From assembly GCF_002967765.1 (NCBI RefSeq), contig NZ_PUHY01000006.1, forward strand, positions 620,001 to 684,000: a stretch of DNA of 64,000 bases, read 5' to 3'. Origin of the DNA: Blastopirellula marina (GTDB taxonomy: Bacteria; Planctomycetota; Planctomycetia; Pirellulales; Pirellulaceae). The notes under the pieces are model-generated. The model saw only the letters and a list, made by a program, of their open reading frames with translations. It was not told the origin of the DNA and searched no databases. This document shows, one piece after another, positions 34,565-40,571 of the stretch. The translations under genes were made by a program, and so were the position numbers. Position 1 is the first letter of the stretch; each line of letters starts with the position of its first letter.

Positions 34565-35194
34565 TTAGTTCATGACGCGTGGATCACCAAATTCACGGAC
34601 ATAGTCATCCCACATCCGGCGTTCCAAATCGCGGCCGTAGTTCTCAGCAAATTCTTCACCACGGGAACACCATTGCTTCTTGTTGGTTTCCCGATCAACG
34701 TGATGCCCAAGTTCGTGAACCAGGACACGCATCAAGGTGTAGTAACGAGCCGTCGCACGATTGAACCGACAAACGACATCGAAGCCATTTTCGAGCGACA
34801 CTTCATCTTCAATCTTCCAAAATGGAATATCGAAACGCTTGATGAAATCCATATCGCGATTGATCGCGCACCAAGCGAACGCCACTTCCAAATTGCAAGG
34901 AAACGCACATATCCCGATCTCTCGGCGGCGAAACCAACCTGAAAGGAATTCACTCCCGCTATCGATCCAAATCCGATCGAGCGATTGCCCCCATCGATCC
35001 CAAACGGGAAGAATTTGCAAAAAGCGATCGACTTCGTGCGGTGTCACCACGTGACGATATCCGCGCCCTGCTTTGCGGCGTTCGATGGCAACACGCGGTT
35101 CGCCGAGATAACCTCTGCCGACTTGCCACGCGTTCTTTTTCTGCACGCGGCCATCTTTGACTTTGGGAGTCGACTTACGTTGCATTCGTTTCAT
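34565..35194 (-). CDS. HELGH zinc metallopeptidase-like protein in the tRNA island
   Basis: 209 residues. HELGH at 160-164, preceded by a hydrophobic helix (YYTLMRVLVHELGHHVD) and followed about 20 residues later by RGEEFAENYGRDL, giving the third zinc ligand of gluzincin-type peptidases; the site is complete. The first 45 residues are strongly basic (MKRMQRKSTPKVKDGRVQKK), which could bind RNA. No signal peptide, so cytoplasmic. The stop codon is two bases before tRNA-Ala and the gene follows tRNA-Thr(GGT) downstream... on the minus strand the order is tRNA-Thr side at 35279, then this gene after 84 bases, then tRNA-Ala. Family not recognised beyond the motif; target unknown. Confidence 0.85.
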   Translation of the reverse strand: MKRMQRKSTPKVKDGRVQKKNAWQVGRGYLGEPRVAIERRKAGRGYRHVVTPHEVDRFLQILPVWDRWGQSLDRIWIDSGSEFLSGWFRRREIGICAFPCNLEVAFAWCAINRDMDFIKRFDIPFWKIEDEVSLENGFDVVCRFNRATARYYTLMRVLVHELGHHVDRETNKKQWCSRGEEFAENYGRDLERRMWDDYVREFGDPRVMN

Positions 35195-35278
35195 GAGTTC
35201 AGCCTGTGTACTAGCCTGACTCGCGTCAGGTTGAAGTGATACGATCCCCTATACACGAGTAATCCATCATCACCATCA

Positions 35279-35349
35279 AGGTCCGTTCGGGACTCGAACC
35301 CGATCCACGTCCTTACCACGGACGGATGCCGCCAAAACACCTACAGACC
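35279..35349 (-). tRNA. tRNA-Thr(GGT)
   Basis: Acceptor GGTCTGT/ACGGACC, D stem GTGT/GCAT, anticodon stem CGTCC/GGACG with loop GTGGTAA, T arm TCGGG-TTCGAGT-CCCGA, discriminator T, no CCA. Positions 8-9 are A and G, a departure from U8 shared with tRNA-Lys of this array. Confidence 0.85.
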
Positions 35350-35352
35350 ATG

Positions 35353-35390
35353 CGTCGACCTTCGTGTTGTCGTCGTCACGAAGGTCGACG
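35353..35390. repeat. Perfect 14-bp hairpin between tRNA-Thr and tRNA-Met
   Basis: CGTCGACCTTCGTG and CACGAAGGTCGACG are exact complements around a ten-base loop. No T-run follows, so it may be a processing or stability element, or a degenerate structured RNA, in the tRNA transcript. Confidence 0.75.
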
Positions 35391-35399
35391 ATGAAGAAG

Positions 35400-35469
35400 T
35401 AGCGGGTCCGGGAGTCGCACCCGACACGCCAGGCTTATGAGACCTGGTTGAGCCCTCGCTCTACCCGCG
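35400..35469 (-). tRNA. tRNA-Met(CAT), initiator-like, shortened
   Basis: Starts CGCGGGTAGAGC, like bacterial initiator tRNA, and has a C1-U72 mismatch at the acceptor end, the feature that marks initiators. Anticodon stem CAGGT/GCCTG, loop CTCATAA. But the D loop is only four bases (GAGC-GAGG-GCTC), the three G:C pairs of the initiator anticodon stem are incomplete, and the T loop reads TGCGACT. Discriminator A, no CCA. 36 bases downstream of the RNA ligase stop. Confidence 0.78.
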
Positions 35470-35505
35470 TCAATGCACTGCGAAACCGCAATGCGTAGTT
35501 GTCCT

Positions 35506-36153
35506 TTATTCCCAATAGTCACGCCACTTGCTGCCGAACGATTGCTTCAAGCGAGCGAGGTACGCATTGGTTTTGATCTTGGCCATGTGAACATTTCCAC
35601 GTCGACCTGTTTTGCAAATCACGCCTTCGGCGACGTCGAATTTGCCTGCTCGAACGGCCTCAGTAAAGTTGCCGTTGAACTTGCCTTGGTAGACAACGCG
35701 GGCAATCGGGAGTTCGCGAAAAAGTTCGACAAACTCGAACGGATTCAAAAGTTGTCCGTCGACTTCGACATCGAACAACACAATCTGTTTCACATCCTCA
35801 TCGAGATGACCACCAGCAAATGAATGGGGACCGAAGTACTCACCAAAGCAGCGAACATGGGACCAAGCTTCACAGCTTTGGTCGGAGACAAACTTTGCTT
35901 GAAGCGTTTCGGCCAAGGCTAGTGTGAACGCGTCCGCTACCTGGTTGAGTTCCGGGTGTTTCTGTTCGAATTGATCGATGCCTTGCGGATCCCATGAAAA
36001 ACGATCGCGACGTGTTCCAAATGCCTGCCAACCTTGCTGCCGAATCCAATCGAAATGTACGTTAGTCCCGTCGAGCTTTTCGAACGCAAGGCACTTGCCG
36101 AGTGGAAAGTCGCGTGCATCGGAAATCTTTGGATAGTACAGTGGTTTTGCCAT
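35506..36153 (-). CDS. RNA ligase-family protein (T4 Rnl2-like nucleotidyltransferase) in the tRNA island
   Basis: 215 residues from the ATG at 36153 (MAKPLYYPKI); a TTG eight codons earlier is possible. The covalent nucleotidyltransferase signature is complete by eye: motif I EKLDGTN with the AMP-accepting lysine at 26, motif III-like CFGEYFGPHSF and LFDVEVDG, motif IV EGVICKT, motif V MAKIKTNAYL. It matches the short RNA_ligase family that seals nicked or broken RNA with ATP, without a clear extra domain. Cytoplasmic. It sits directly before tRNA-Met and tRNA-Thr on the same strand, so repair of cleaved tRNA is the natural hypothesis. No kinase/phosphatase partner for end healing was seen in the window. 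Confidence 0.9.
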   Translation of the reverse strand: MAKPLYYPKISDARDFPLGKCLAFEKLDGTNVHFDWIRQQGWQAFGTRRDRFSWDPQGIDQFEQKHPELNQVADAFTLALAETLQAKFVSDQSCEAWSHVRCFGEYFGPHSFAGGHLDEDVKQIVLFDVEVDGQLLNPFEFVELFRELPIARVVYQGKFNGNFTEAVRAGKFDVAEGVICKTGRRGNVHMAKIKTNAYLARLKQSFGSKWRDYWE

Positions 36154-36278
36154 AAACTTGTTGCAATCGTTGAACAAATAACTTTCTCGGAATCATTTCG
36201 CAATCATGTTTACAGTGGCCCACAGCGGACCGTAGATTAAAGCCGCCCTAAGTCCATCTCCCATCTAAACAGGTGCTT

Positions 36279-36560
36279 ATGAAGATCTACGTATACGCCC
36301 GACATGTGCGAGACGACTCAGGTGAAATCTGCGAAAACAAGCACGACATCAACTCCGACAATTCCGTTTTGTGGGCGGACGAAGACGAAGACACATTAAT
36401 CGAAATGGCACTGGAACGCCTGGCGGAACGTCGCGACGACGGAACGGACGAATTCGATTGGCAGTGTTGTCGTAGCGTGCTGGTCTACCTCGACGGTCCC
36501 GAGATTCAGTTCGATGACGAAACCGGCACCTACCTTCCCATCACCGATTGGGACGAATAG
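36279..36560 (+). CDS. Small acidic protein in the tRNA island
   Basis: 93 residues from the ATG at 36279, just after AGGTGC; an in-frame GTG at 36273 is less likely. Very acidic (HDINSDNSVLWADEDEDTL, FDWQ, DDETGTYLPITDWDE), pI well below neutral. It is on the plus strand, opposite to the tRNAs, and divergent from the RNA ligase with 125 bases between starts. It ends 26 bases before the 3' end of tRNA-Leu(TAG). A DNA- or RNA-mimic role is possible but purely speculative. Confidence 0.7.
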   Translation: MKIYVYARHVRDDSGEICENKHDINSDNSVLWADEDEDTLIEMALERLAERRDDGTDEFDWQCCRSVLVYLDGPEIQFDDETGTYLPITDWDE

Positions 36561-36585
36561 CTTGCCGACAAAGCGTTCCTATAAG

Positions 36586-36668
36586 TAGCCAAGGGGAGAC
36601 TTGCACTCCCACGCCCGATGGGCACGACGTTCTAAGCGTCGCGCGTCTTCTAATTCCGCCACTTGGCC
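36586..36668 (-). tRNA. tRNA-Leu(TAG)
   Basis: Class II tRNA with a long variable arm (TGCCCATCGGGCGT). Acceptor GGCCAAG/CTTGGCT with a G1-U72 wobble, U8, anticodon stem CGACG/CGTCG, loop CTTAGAA, T arm GGGAG-TGCAAGT-CTCCC, discriminator A, no CCA. 7 bases after the methyltransferase stop. Confidence 0.9.
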
Positions 36669-36675
36669 AAATGGG

Positions 36676-37188
36676 TTAGCGACCTTCGAGCCGCCGTTCG
36701 ATTTCTTCCGTTTGATCGACGACATGGATGTCGCGTTGCAATCGATATATCTCAAGCTTGTCGTCGAGGTAGACCGAAGGAAGGTCGAGCACCACATAGT
36801 TTTGAATTCGTTTTCGCATAGCGATTTTGCCTGACGTTGGGATGTTGCGCGGTACGATCAACCAAGCATTGCCTCGCTCGGCGAGTTGCCCCTGGATAGC
36901 GTCGATCGCTAGTTGACGACTTTTACGGGTGAGCATGTTGAGCACGTGGTTACAAACGATTGTGTCGTACGTTCCCTTGACCGGTTGTGGTCGATAATAG
37001 GGATCGAACGCATCCCATCCGAGGTGATCGGCATCGCTGCCAAACCCACATCCGTAGTCGAGCGTTCTGCCGGTGATCAGGTCGGCGTCGACCAACCAAC
37101 GAGCCGCGAAGCTGACTCGTGCACGACGCAATGCGCCGCCAAGTTCCTTGATGAAGCGAAACCCGCGTTTACCTTTCAGCTTGGGCAC
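36676..37188 (-). CDS. Small SAM-dependent methyltransferase in the tRNA island
   Basis: 170 residues, GTG start at 37188 supported by a strong AGGAGGTGACTT ribosome binding site just upstream. Class I fold: motif I TLDYGCGFGSDADHLGWD (SAM-binding Gly loop), motif post-I DAFDPYY, then DTIVCNHVLNML (motif IV region). N-terminus basic (MPKLKGKRGFRF). The methyl acceptor is not evident; tRNA is suggested only by position, 45 bases after tRNA-Tyr and 7 before tRNA-Leu(TAG). It is shorter than most RNA methyltransferases and lacks an RNA-binding accessory domain. Similar small methyltransferases with this motif occur in phage-like islands. Confidence 0.85.
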   Translation of the reverse strand: MPKLKGKRGFRFIKELGGALRRARVSFAARWLVDADLITGRTLDYGCGFGSDADHLGWDAFDPYYRPQPVKGTYDTIVCNHVLNMLTRKSRQLAIDAIQGQLAERGNAWLIVPRNIPTSGKIAMRKRIQNYVVLDLPSVYLDDKLEIYRLQRDIHVVDQTEEIERRLEGR

Positions 37189-37233
37189 AGGAAGTCACCT
37201 CCTCGTTTCGGAACTGGGCTCGTTCTCGGGAAA

Positions 37234-37320
37234 TGGGTAGTGGAGGAATCGAACCACTCGTCTGCCACCCCGCTTCTTTTCTGACCGCGGCTTTACAGAC
37301 CGCTGCGAGGATCACCACCC
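37234..37320 (-). tRNA. tRNA-Tyr(GTA), degenerate or D-arm-poor
   Basis: Anticodon stem GCGGT/GCCGC, loop CTGTAAA; acceptor GGGTGGT/ACTACCC; discriminator A; long variable region as expected for a bacterial class II tyrosine tRNA. Only ten bases separate the acceptor and anticodon stems, so no normal D arm is possible, and the T stem AGTGG/CCTCC has two mismatches. Probably degenerate, or a specialised variant. No CCA. Confidence 0.6.
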
Positions 37321-37584
37321 GAACTTGCTTATTTGCCGCAGTTAATAGCTCTGAACAGCACACTTTGAGCATCAGCAATCACTGATCGATCGGGGTTCTT
37401 TAGCGTGTGGTGGCGTCACAAACCCCACTACAGGCCACTCCAGGACAACCCAGGCACCCCATTTTCTCAATATTTAGTTGTAAATGTTCGCATCGTGTTC
37501 ATCATGGAATCAGGCCCATCCTGAAGGGGTAAACGATTACTCCATGGGTACGAATTCATTGCTTTTGATGCCAGGGAACGACCA

Positions 37585-38463
37585 ATGTACCGAGCTTTCT
37601 GCCGGGGATTCGCGGGTCTCGCGATCGCCATCTCCGGTGTATCCTTCAGTTTCGCAGGGATGCTTTCCAACGGTCCGCTGACCGTCGAAACGAATGACAC
37701 GACGGGCACCGTCCATGACATCACGTTTAATGGAACGCACTTCTTCGAGTACAACCCCATCGCCGATTTCGGATTTCAAGGCAAAAACAACCCAACCTTG
37801 GAACTCAACCAGTCGAACGCGGCCACCGACTACTTTGATCTTTCGATGAGCGGCTTGAGCTACTCGGGAACGTACGATAACGTCCTCGACATCGCTTTCA
37901 CGCGCACCTACTCTTTGGTCCCCGGTCAAAATGTATTGCGAGTGGAAACTTCGTTTACCAACAACTCTGCAGATGCTGCGGACTTCTCCTACTTCGACAT
38001 CTACGATCCTGATCCAGGTGCAACGTCGGCGGCGGACGATGTGGCGACTATCAACGATCGTTTCATCCTCGACTCGGTTGAAGTCGGCCAGGCTTCGCTT
38101 GCTTCTGGCCTTTCCGTTTTGATTGGTTCGTACGATTCACGCGCTGTTGTTGGTTCCGGCAATCCGACCGGCAACTGGACGTCGTTCTTTTCGTCGGGCA
38201 ATCCCGATGCCAATGGGGCATTGTCAGCTGCCAACCGTTTGCAAATCGGTTTGCAAACTACACTCGCCTCTGGTGCGATGACCTCGTTCACTTATGATCT
38301 GGCATTCGGCACCAGCGTGTCGGGCACACAAAACGAATTCATCGAAGCGAACGTCGCCACGGTGCCCGAACCAACCTCACTGGCCCTTTACGGCCTCGGC
38401 ACTCTGTGTTGTGGAATCGGTGCGGCTTACAAACGCCGAATGAAGAAGAACAAGGACGCCTAG
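37585..38463 (+). CDS. PEP-CTERM secreted protein
   Basis: 292 residues. An N-terminal signal peptide (to about SFAGMLSN) is followed by a beta-rich secreted region and a C-terminal sorting signal: VPEPTS, a hydrophobic helix (LALYGLGTLCCGIGAA) and a basic tail (YKRRMKKNKDA). Such proteins are cut and anchored or released by exosortase; no exosortase gene is in this window. It sits on the plus strand inside the tRNA array, with its own terminator, and looks like an ordinary chromosomal gene that was enclosed by the array. Its ligand or partner is unknown. Confidence 0.9.
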   Translation: MYRAFCRGFAGLAIAISGVSFSFAGMLSNGPLTVETNDTTGTVHDITFNGTHFFEYNPIADFGFQGKNNPTLELNQSNAATDYFDLSMSGLSYSGTYDNVLDIAFTRTYSLVPGQNVLRVETSFTNNSADAADFSYFDIYDPDPGATSAADDVATINDRFILDSVEVGQASLASGLSVLIGSYDSRAVVGSGNPTGNWTSFFSSGNPDANGALSAANRLQIGLQTTLASGAMTSFTYDLAFGTSVSGTQNEFIEANVATVPEPTSLALYGLGTLCCGIGAAYKRRMKKNKDA

Positions 38464-38493
38464 TTCTCAAGTTCTTACAATCAGCTTTCAGGA

Positions 38494-38522
38494 AACAGGC
38501 GACCTCGCGGTCGCCTGTTTTC
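38494..38522 (+). terminator. Rho-independent terminator of the PEP-CTERM gene
   Basis: AACAGGCGACC, loop TCGC, GGTCGCCTGTT followed by TTC: an 11-bp stem 30 bases after the stop codon. Confidence 0.9.
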
Positions 38523-38537
38523 GTTGAGCACCACAAG

Positions 38538-38615
38538 TAGCACAGGTGGGAGTCGAACCCACAGACAATCACGAAGGTTTGAGCTTCGCCGCTTTACCGA
38601 TTTGCGTACCATGCC
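38538..38615 (-). tRNA. tRNA-Leu(CAA)
   Basis: Acceptor GGCATGG/CTGTGCT (several G-U pairs), U8, D stem CGC/GCG with a GGTAA loop, anticodon stem CGAAG/CTTCG, loop CTCAAAC, nine-base variable arm (short for leucine), T arm GTGGG-TTCGACT-CCCAC, discriminator A, no CCA. Confidence 0.85.
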
Positions 38616-38627
38616 ATGTCAAAAAAG

Positions 38628-38700
38628 CGTTCCCGACCGGATTCGAACCGGCGATCTCCTGCGTGACAGGCAGGCGAGCACTCCGCTGCTCCACGAGAAC
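38628..38700 (-). tRNA. tRNA-Asp(GTC)
   Basis: Canonical: acceptor GTTCTCG/CGGGAAC, U8, D stem GAGC/GCTC, anticodon stem CCTGC/GCAGG, loop CTGTCAC, T arm GCCGG-TTCGAAT-CCGGT, discriminator G as required for aspartate. No CCA. 12 bases from tRNA-Leu(CAA). Confidence 0.93.
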
Positions 38701-38776
38701 TTATTGATGCGCGATAACTCGCGAAGTGATTTGGCAAACCGAGAGCTGAGTTCTCCCCGTATCTCACGGATGAGAT

Positions 38777-38809
38777 GCTCCCAACGGCGACGAAGTCGCG
38801 TTGGGGAGC
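38777..38809. repeat. Hairpin in the tRNA array spacer
   Basis: GCTCCCAACGGCGAC pairs with GTCGCGTTGGGGAGC around GAA, with single-base bulges. First of two neighbouring hairpins in the 178-base gap between tRNA-Asp and tRNA-Val. Confidence 0.6.
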
Positions 38810-38838
38810 CGCGAGGAGCTATGCTCTGAGCTTGGCGA

Positions 38839-38871
38839 GGGACGAGAGATGGTACGATGCCATCTCGTCCC
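38839..38871. repeat. Second hairpin in the tRNA array spacer
   Basis: GGGACGAGAGATGG pairs with CCATCTCGTCCC, with a two-base bulge, around a short loop. Eight bases separate it from tRNA-Val. The gap may encode a small structured RNA made of both hairpins; no T-run is present. Confidence 0.6.
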
Positions 38872-38878
38872 AGAAAAG

Positions 38879-38951
38879 TCGTCCTGGAGGGACTCGAACC
38901 CCCGATCGACTCTTTGTAAGAGAGTTGCCGTTGCCGCTGGGCCACAGGACG
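38879..38951 (-). tRNA. tRNA-Val(TAC)
   Basis: Acceptor CGTCCTG/CAGGACG, U8, D stem GCC/GGC, anticodon stem ACTCT/AGAGT, loop CTTACAA, T arm GGGGG-TTCGAGT-CCCTC, discriminator A, no CCA. Regular. Confidence 0.92.
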
Positions 38952-38970
38952 GTTGTTTTACTCGTGTGAG

Positions 38971-39042
38971 CACGCCCCCAAGGATTTGAACCCTGACCTA
39001 GCTGGTTTGGAATCAGCTGTGCTACCGTTACACCAAGGACGC
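38971..39042 (-). tRNA. tRNA-Trp(CCA)
   Basis: Acceptor GCGTCCT/GGGGCGT with many G-U pairs, U8, D stem GTGT/GCAC, anticodon loop TTCCAAA closed by an A31-C39 mismatch, T arm CAGGG-TTCAAAT-CCTTG, discriminator G as expected for tryptophan. No CCA. Confidence 0.85.
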
Positions 39043-39060
39043 TCAATTCAATCGAAAAAG

Positions 39061-39135
39061 CTGCGAGGGTTGGAATCGAACCAACGACCTCCTGGTTCAG
39101 AGCCAAGCGATACTACCAACAGCTTCTACCTCGCA
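39061..39135 (-). tRNA. tRNA-Gln(CTG)
   Basis: Acceptor TGCGAGG/CCTCGCA (U1-A72, a glutamine identity feature), U8, anticodon stem CTTGG/CCAGG, loop CTCTGAA, T arm GTTGG-TTCGATT-CCAAC, discriminator G, no CCA. Confidence 0.92.
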
Positions 39136-39206
39136 AGACTGCTGACAAGAGACTAACCTACAGCGAACAAGGTTCGCATCATCGGTTGAACTTTTGCCAA
39201 AACAAG

Positions 39207-39278
39207 AGTGCTCTGCGGGAGTCGAACCCGCCTCGCCAGGTTGGAGGCCTGGAACCTTTGCCGCTCGGCCAAGAGCAC
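39207..39278 (-). tRNA. tRNA-Gly(TCC) with C33
   Basis: Acceptor GTGCTCT/AGAGCAC, U8, anticodon stem CCAGG/CCTGG, loop CCTCCAA, T arm GCGGG-TTCGACT-CCCGC, discriminator T, no CCA. Position 33 is C instead of the nearly invariant U, an uncommon trait for a translating tRNA. Confidence 0.85.
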
Positions 39279-39292
39279 AAATCTCATGAAAG

Positions 39293-39367
39293 CTGTGGAG
39301 GCAGGAATCGAACCTGCGTCTGGGCGGTTAACAGCCGCCATCCCGTACCAACACAGGACCCACCACA
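39293..39367 (-). tRNA. tRNA-Asn(GTT)
   Basis: Acceptor TGTGGTG/CTCCACA with one U-U mismatch, D stem TCCT/GGGA, anticodon stem GGCGG/CCGCC, loop CTGTTAA, T arm GCAGG-TTCGATT-CCTGC, discriminator G. Position 8 is G. No CCA. Confidence 0.87.
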
Positions 39368-39379
39368 CAATTGTTTGAG

Positions 39380-39454
39380 TCACGATGACTGGATTCGAAC
39401 CAGCGATCTCGTGCTCCCGAAGCACGCGGATTAGCCAAGCTTTCCCACATCGTG
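39380..39454 (-). tRNA. tRNA-Pro(CGG)
   Basis: Acceptor CACGATG/CATCGTG perfect, U8, anticodon stem CGTGC/GCACG, loop TTCGGGA, T arm GCTGG-TTCGAAT-CCAGT, discriminator A, no CCA. Regular; 12 bases from tRNA-Asn. Confidence 0.92.
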
Positions 39455-39627
39455 AAGTTTGATTCGTCGTCTTGAGAAGGAGAGTAGAAAGGAGAGCCTT
39501 AGACCGTGTTGATTCCAAGAAACCCGGGCGTTAGCAACTGGAATTGCTATTTTTGCATTCACGCGCTGGCCCCTTTCTTTCTCCCGTTCTACTTTTTCCT
39601 CTCAACTCTCTTCTCACCTTCGGCGAG

Positions 39628-39698
39628 AGCGCCCAGTGGGAGTCGAACCCACACTTCCGCCATGGCAAGGCAGTAGGCTGCCGCTACATCATGGGCGC
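39628..39698 (-). tRNA. tRNA-Gly(GCC)
   Basis: Acceptor GCGCCCA/TGGGCGC, U8, anticodon stem CTGCC/GGCGG, loop TTGCCAT, T arm GTGGG-TTCGACT-CCCAC, discriminator T as in bacterial glycine tRNAs, no CCA. Confidence 0.92.
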
Positions 39699-39731
39699 TG
39701 ATCTATCTGCTGAATTGTCAAAGATCGTGAG

Positions 39732-39803
39732 AGCACAGGGAGGGATTCGAACCCTCGTCGCCGCATTACGAGTGCGATGTCCTAGCCGCTGGACTACCAG
39801 TGC
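39732..39803 (-). tRNA. tRNA-Thr(CGT)
   Basis: Acceptor GCACTGG/CCTGTGC with one U-U mismatch, U8, D stem GTCC/GGAC, anticodon stem TCGCA/TGCGG, loop CTCGTAA, T arm GAGGG-TTCGAAT-CCCTC, discriminator T, no CCA. Confidence 0.9.
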
Positions 39804-39877
39804 GTGTTGCCGGTTTGCGAACAGCCTCTTAGAATCATTTCAGCAATTCGCATCAAATTCTTCAGGAAGCGATTCTC

Positions 39878-40417
39878 ATGGAAGTCACCGAAGTACCGTG
39901 GAAGACGCTGGATCGCTCCGAATACGCCGACTTGCCGGTCATTCAGCTCAATCACAATGCCCAAGACCAGCGTCCGGCCGATGCGGCTTACCTGGTCACA
40001 CGCGATGGTCGTCCGCTGTTGCGTGTTCAACTTTGGCGAAGCAACGCGGAAGTCTTCACGTTCCGCGAAGCGGGCATCTGGCAAGGCTTTCTGATTGTCG
40101 GCTGGGGACACGCCTATTACGTGGTGGATGTTGATCAACAACAGGTCACACGACACGACCTGGCATGTTACTTCGGTCACCTCTTTTTCGAATCGTCGGT
40201 TTGTCTGATTGCCTCCGCGGAAAATGTGGTTCGTCTTGATTCGTCAGGCCAACCGCTGTGGACGTCCGACCGTCTGGGTATCGACGGGGTCATCATCACG
40301 GCGGCTGATACCAACACCGTTATTGGCAAGGGGGAATGGGACCCGCCTGGCGGCTGGCAACCTTTTCGCTTGAAAGCTTCCACGGGCCAAGTCCTCGATC
40401 CAATCGATAATCACTAA
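39878..40417 (+). CDS. Hypothetical protein in the tRNA island, plus strand
   Basis: 179 residues, ATG at 39878 preceded by AGGAAGCGATTCTC. Mixed alpha/beta, with repeated propeller-like strands (FLIVGWGHAYYVVDVDQQQVTRHDL, VVRLDSSGQPLWTSD) reminiscent of half a beta-propeller; no signal peptide. It occupies the gap between tRNA-Thr(CGT) and tRNA-Lys but on the other strand, and its stop codon is two bases from the 3' end of tRNA-Lys, so the two converge without room for a terminator. Family not recognised. Confidence 0.82.
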   Translation: MEVTEVPWKTLDRSEYADLPVIQLNHNAQDQRPADAAYLVTRDGRPLLRVQLWRSNAEVFTFREAGIWQGFLIVGWGHAYYVVDVDQQQVTRHDLACYFGHLFFESSVCLIASAENVVRLDSSGQPLWTSDRLGIDGVIITAADTNTVIGKGEWDPPGGWQPFRLKASTGQVLDPIDNH

Positions 40418-40418
40418 G

Positions 40419-40490
40419 TGGGACAGGAAGGACTCGAACCTTCACCCGCCTGGTTAAGAGCCAGGGATGCTGCCGTAACACCTCGGTCCC
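40419..40490 (-). tRNA. tRNA-Lys(CTT)
   Basis: Acceptor GGGACCG/CTGTCCC with one C-U mismatch, D stem GTGT/GCAT, anticodon stem CCTGG/CCAGG, loop CTCTTAA, T arm GAAGG-TTCGAGT-CCTTC, discriminator A, no CCA. Position 8 is A. Confidence 0.88.
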
Positions 40491-40571
40491 ATTTGATCGC
40501 TTTAGGTTCCATTCACCTTGGTCCGTCGCAGCGGCAGTACGCTACGACGGACCTGTGTGCAGTACCGATGC

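Noticed and set aside
39455-39627. Possible extra tRNA in the 173-base gap
   Set aside because: There is no T-loop-like string; only weak, imperfect purine/pyrimidine inverted repeats.
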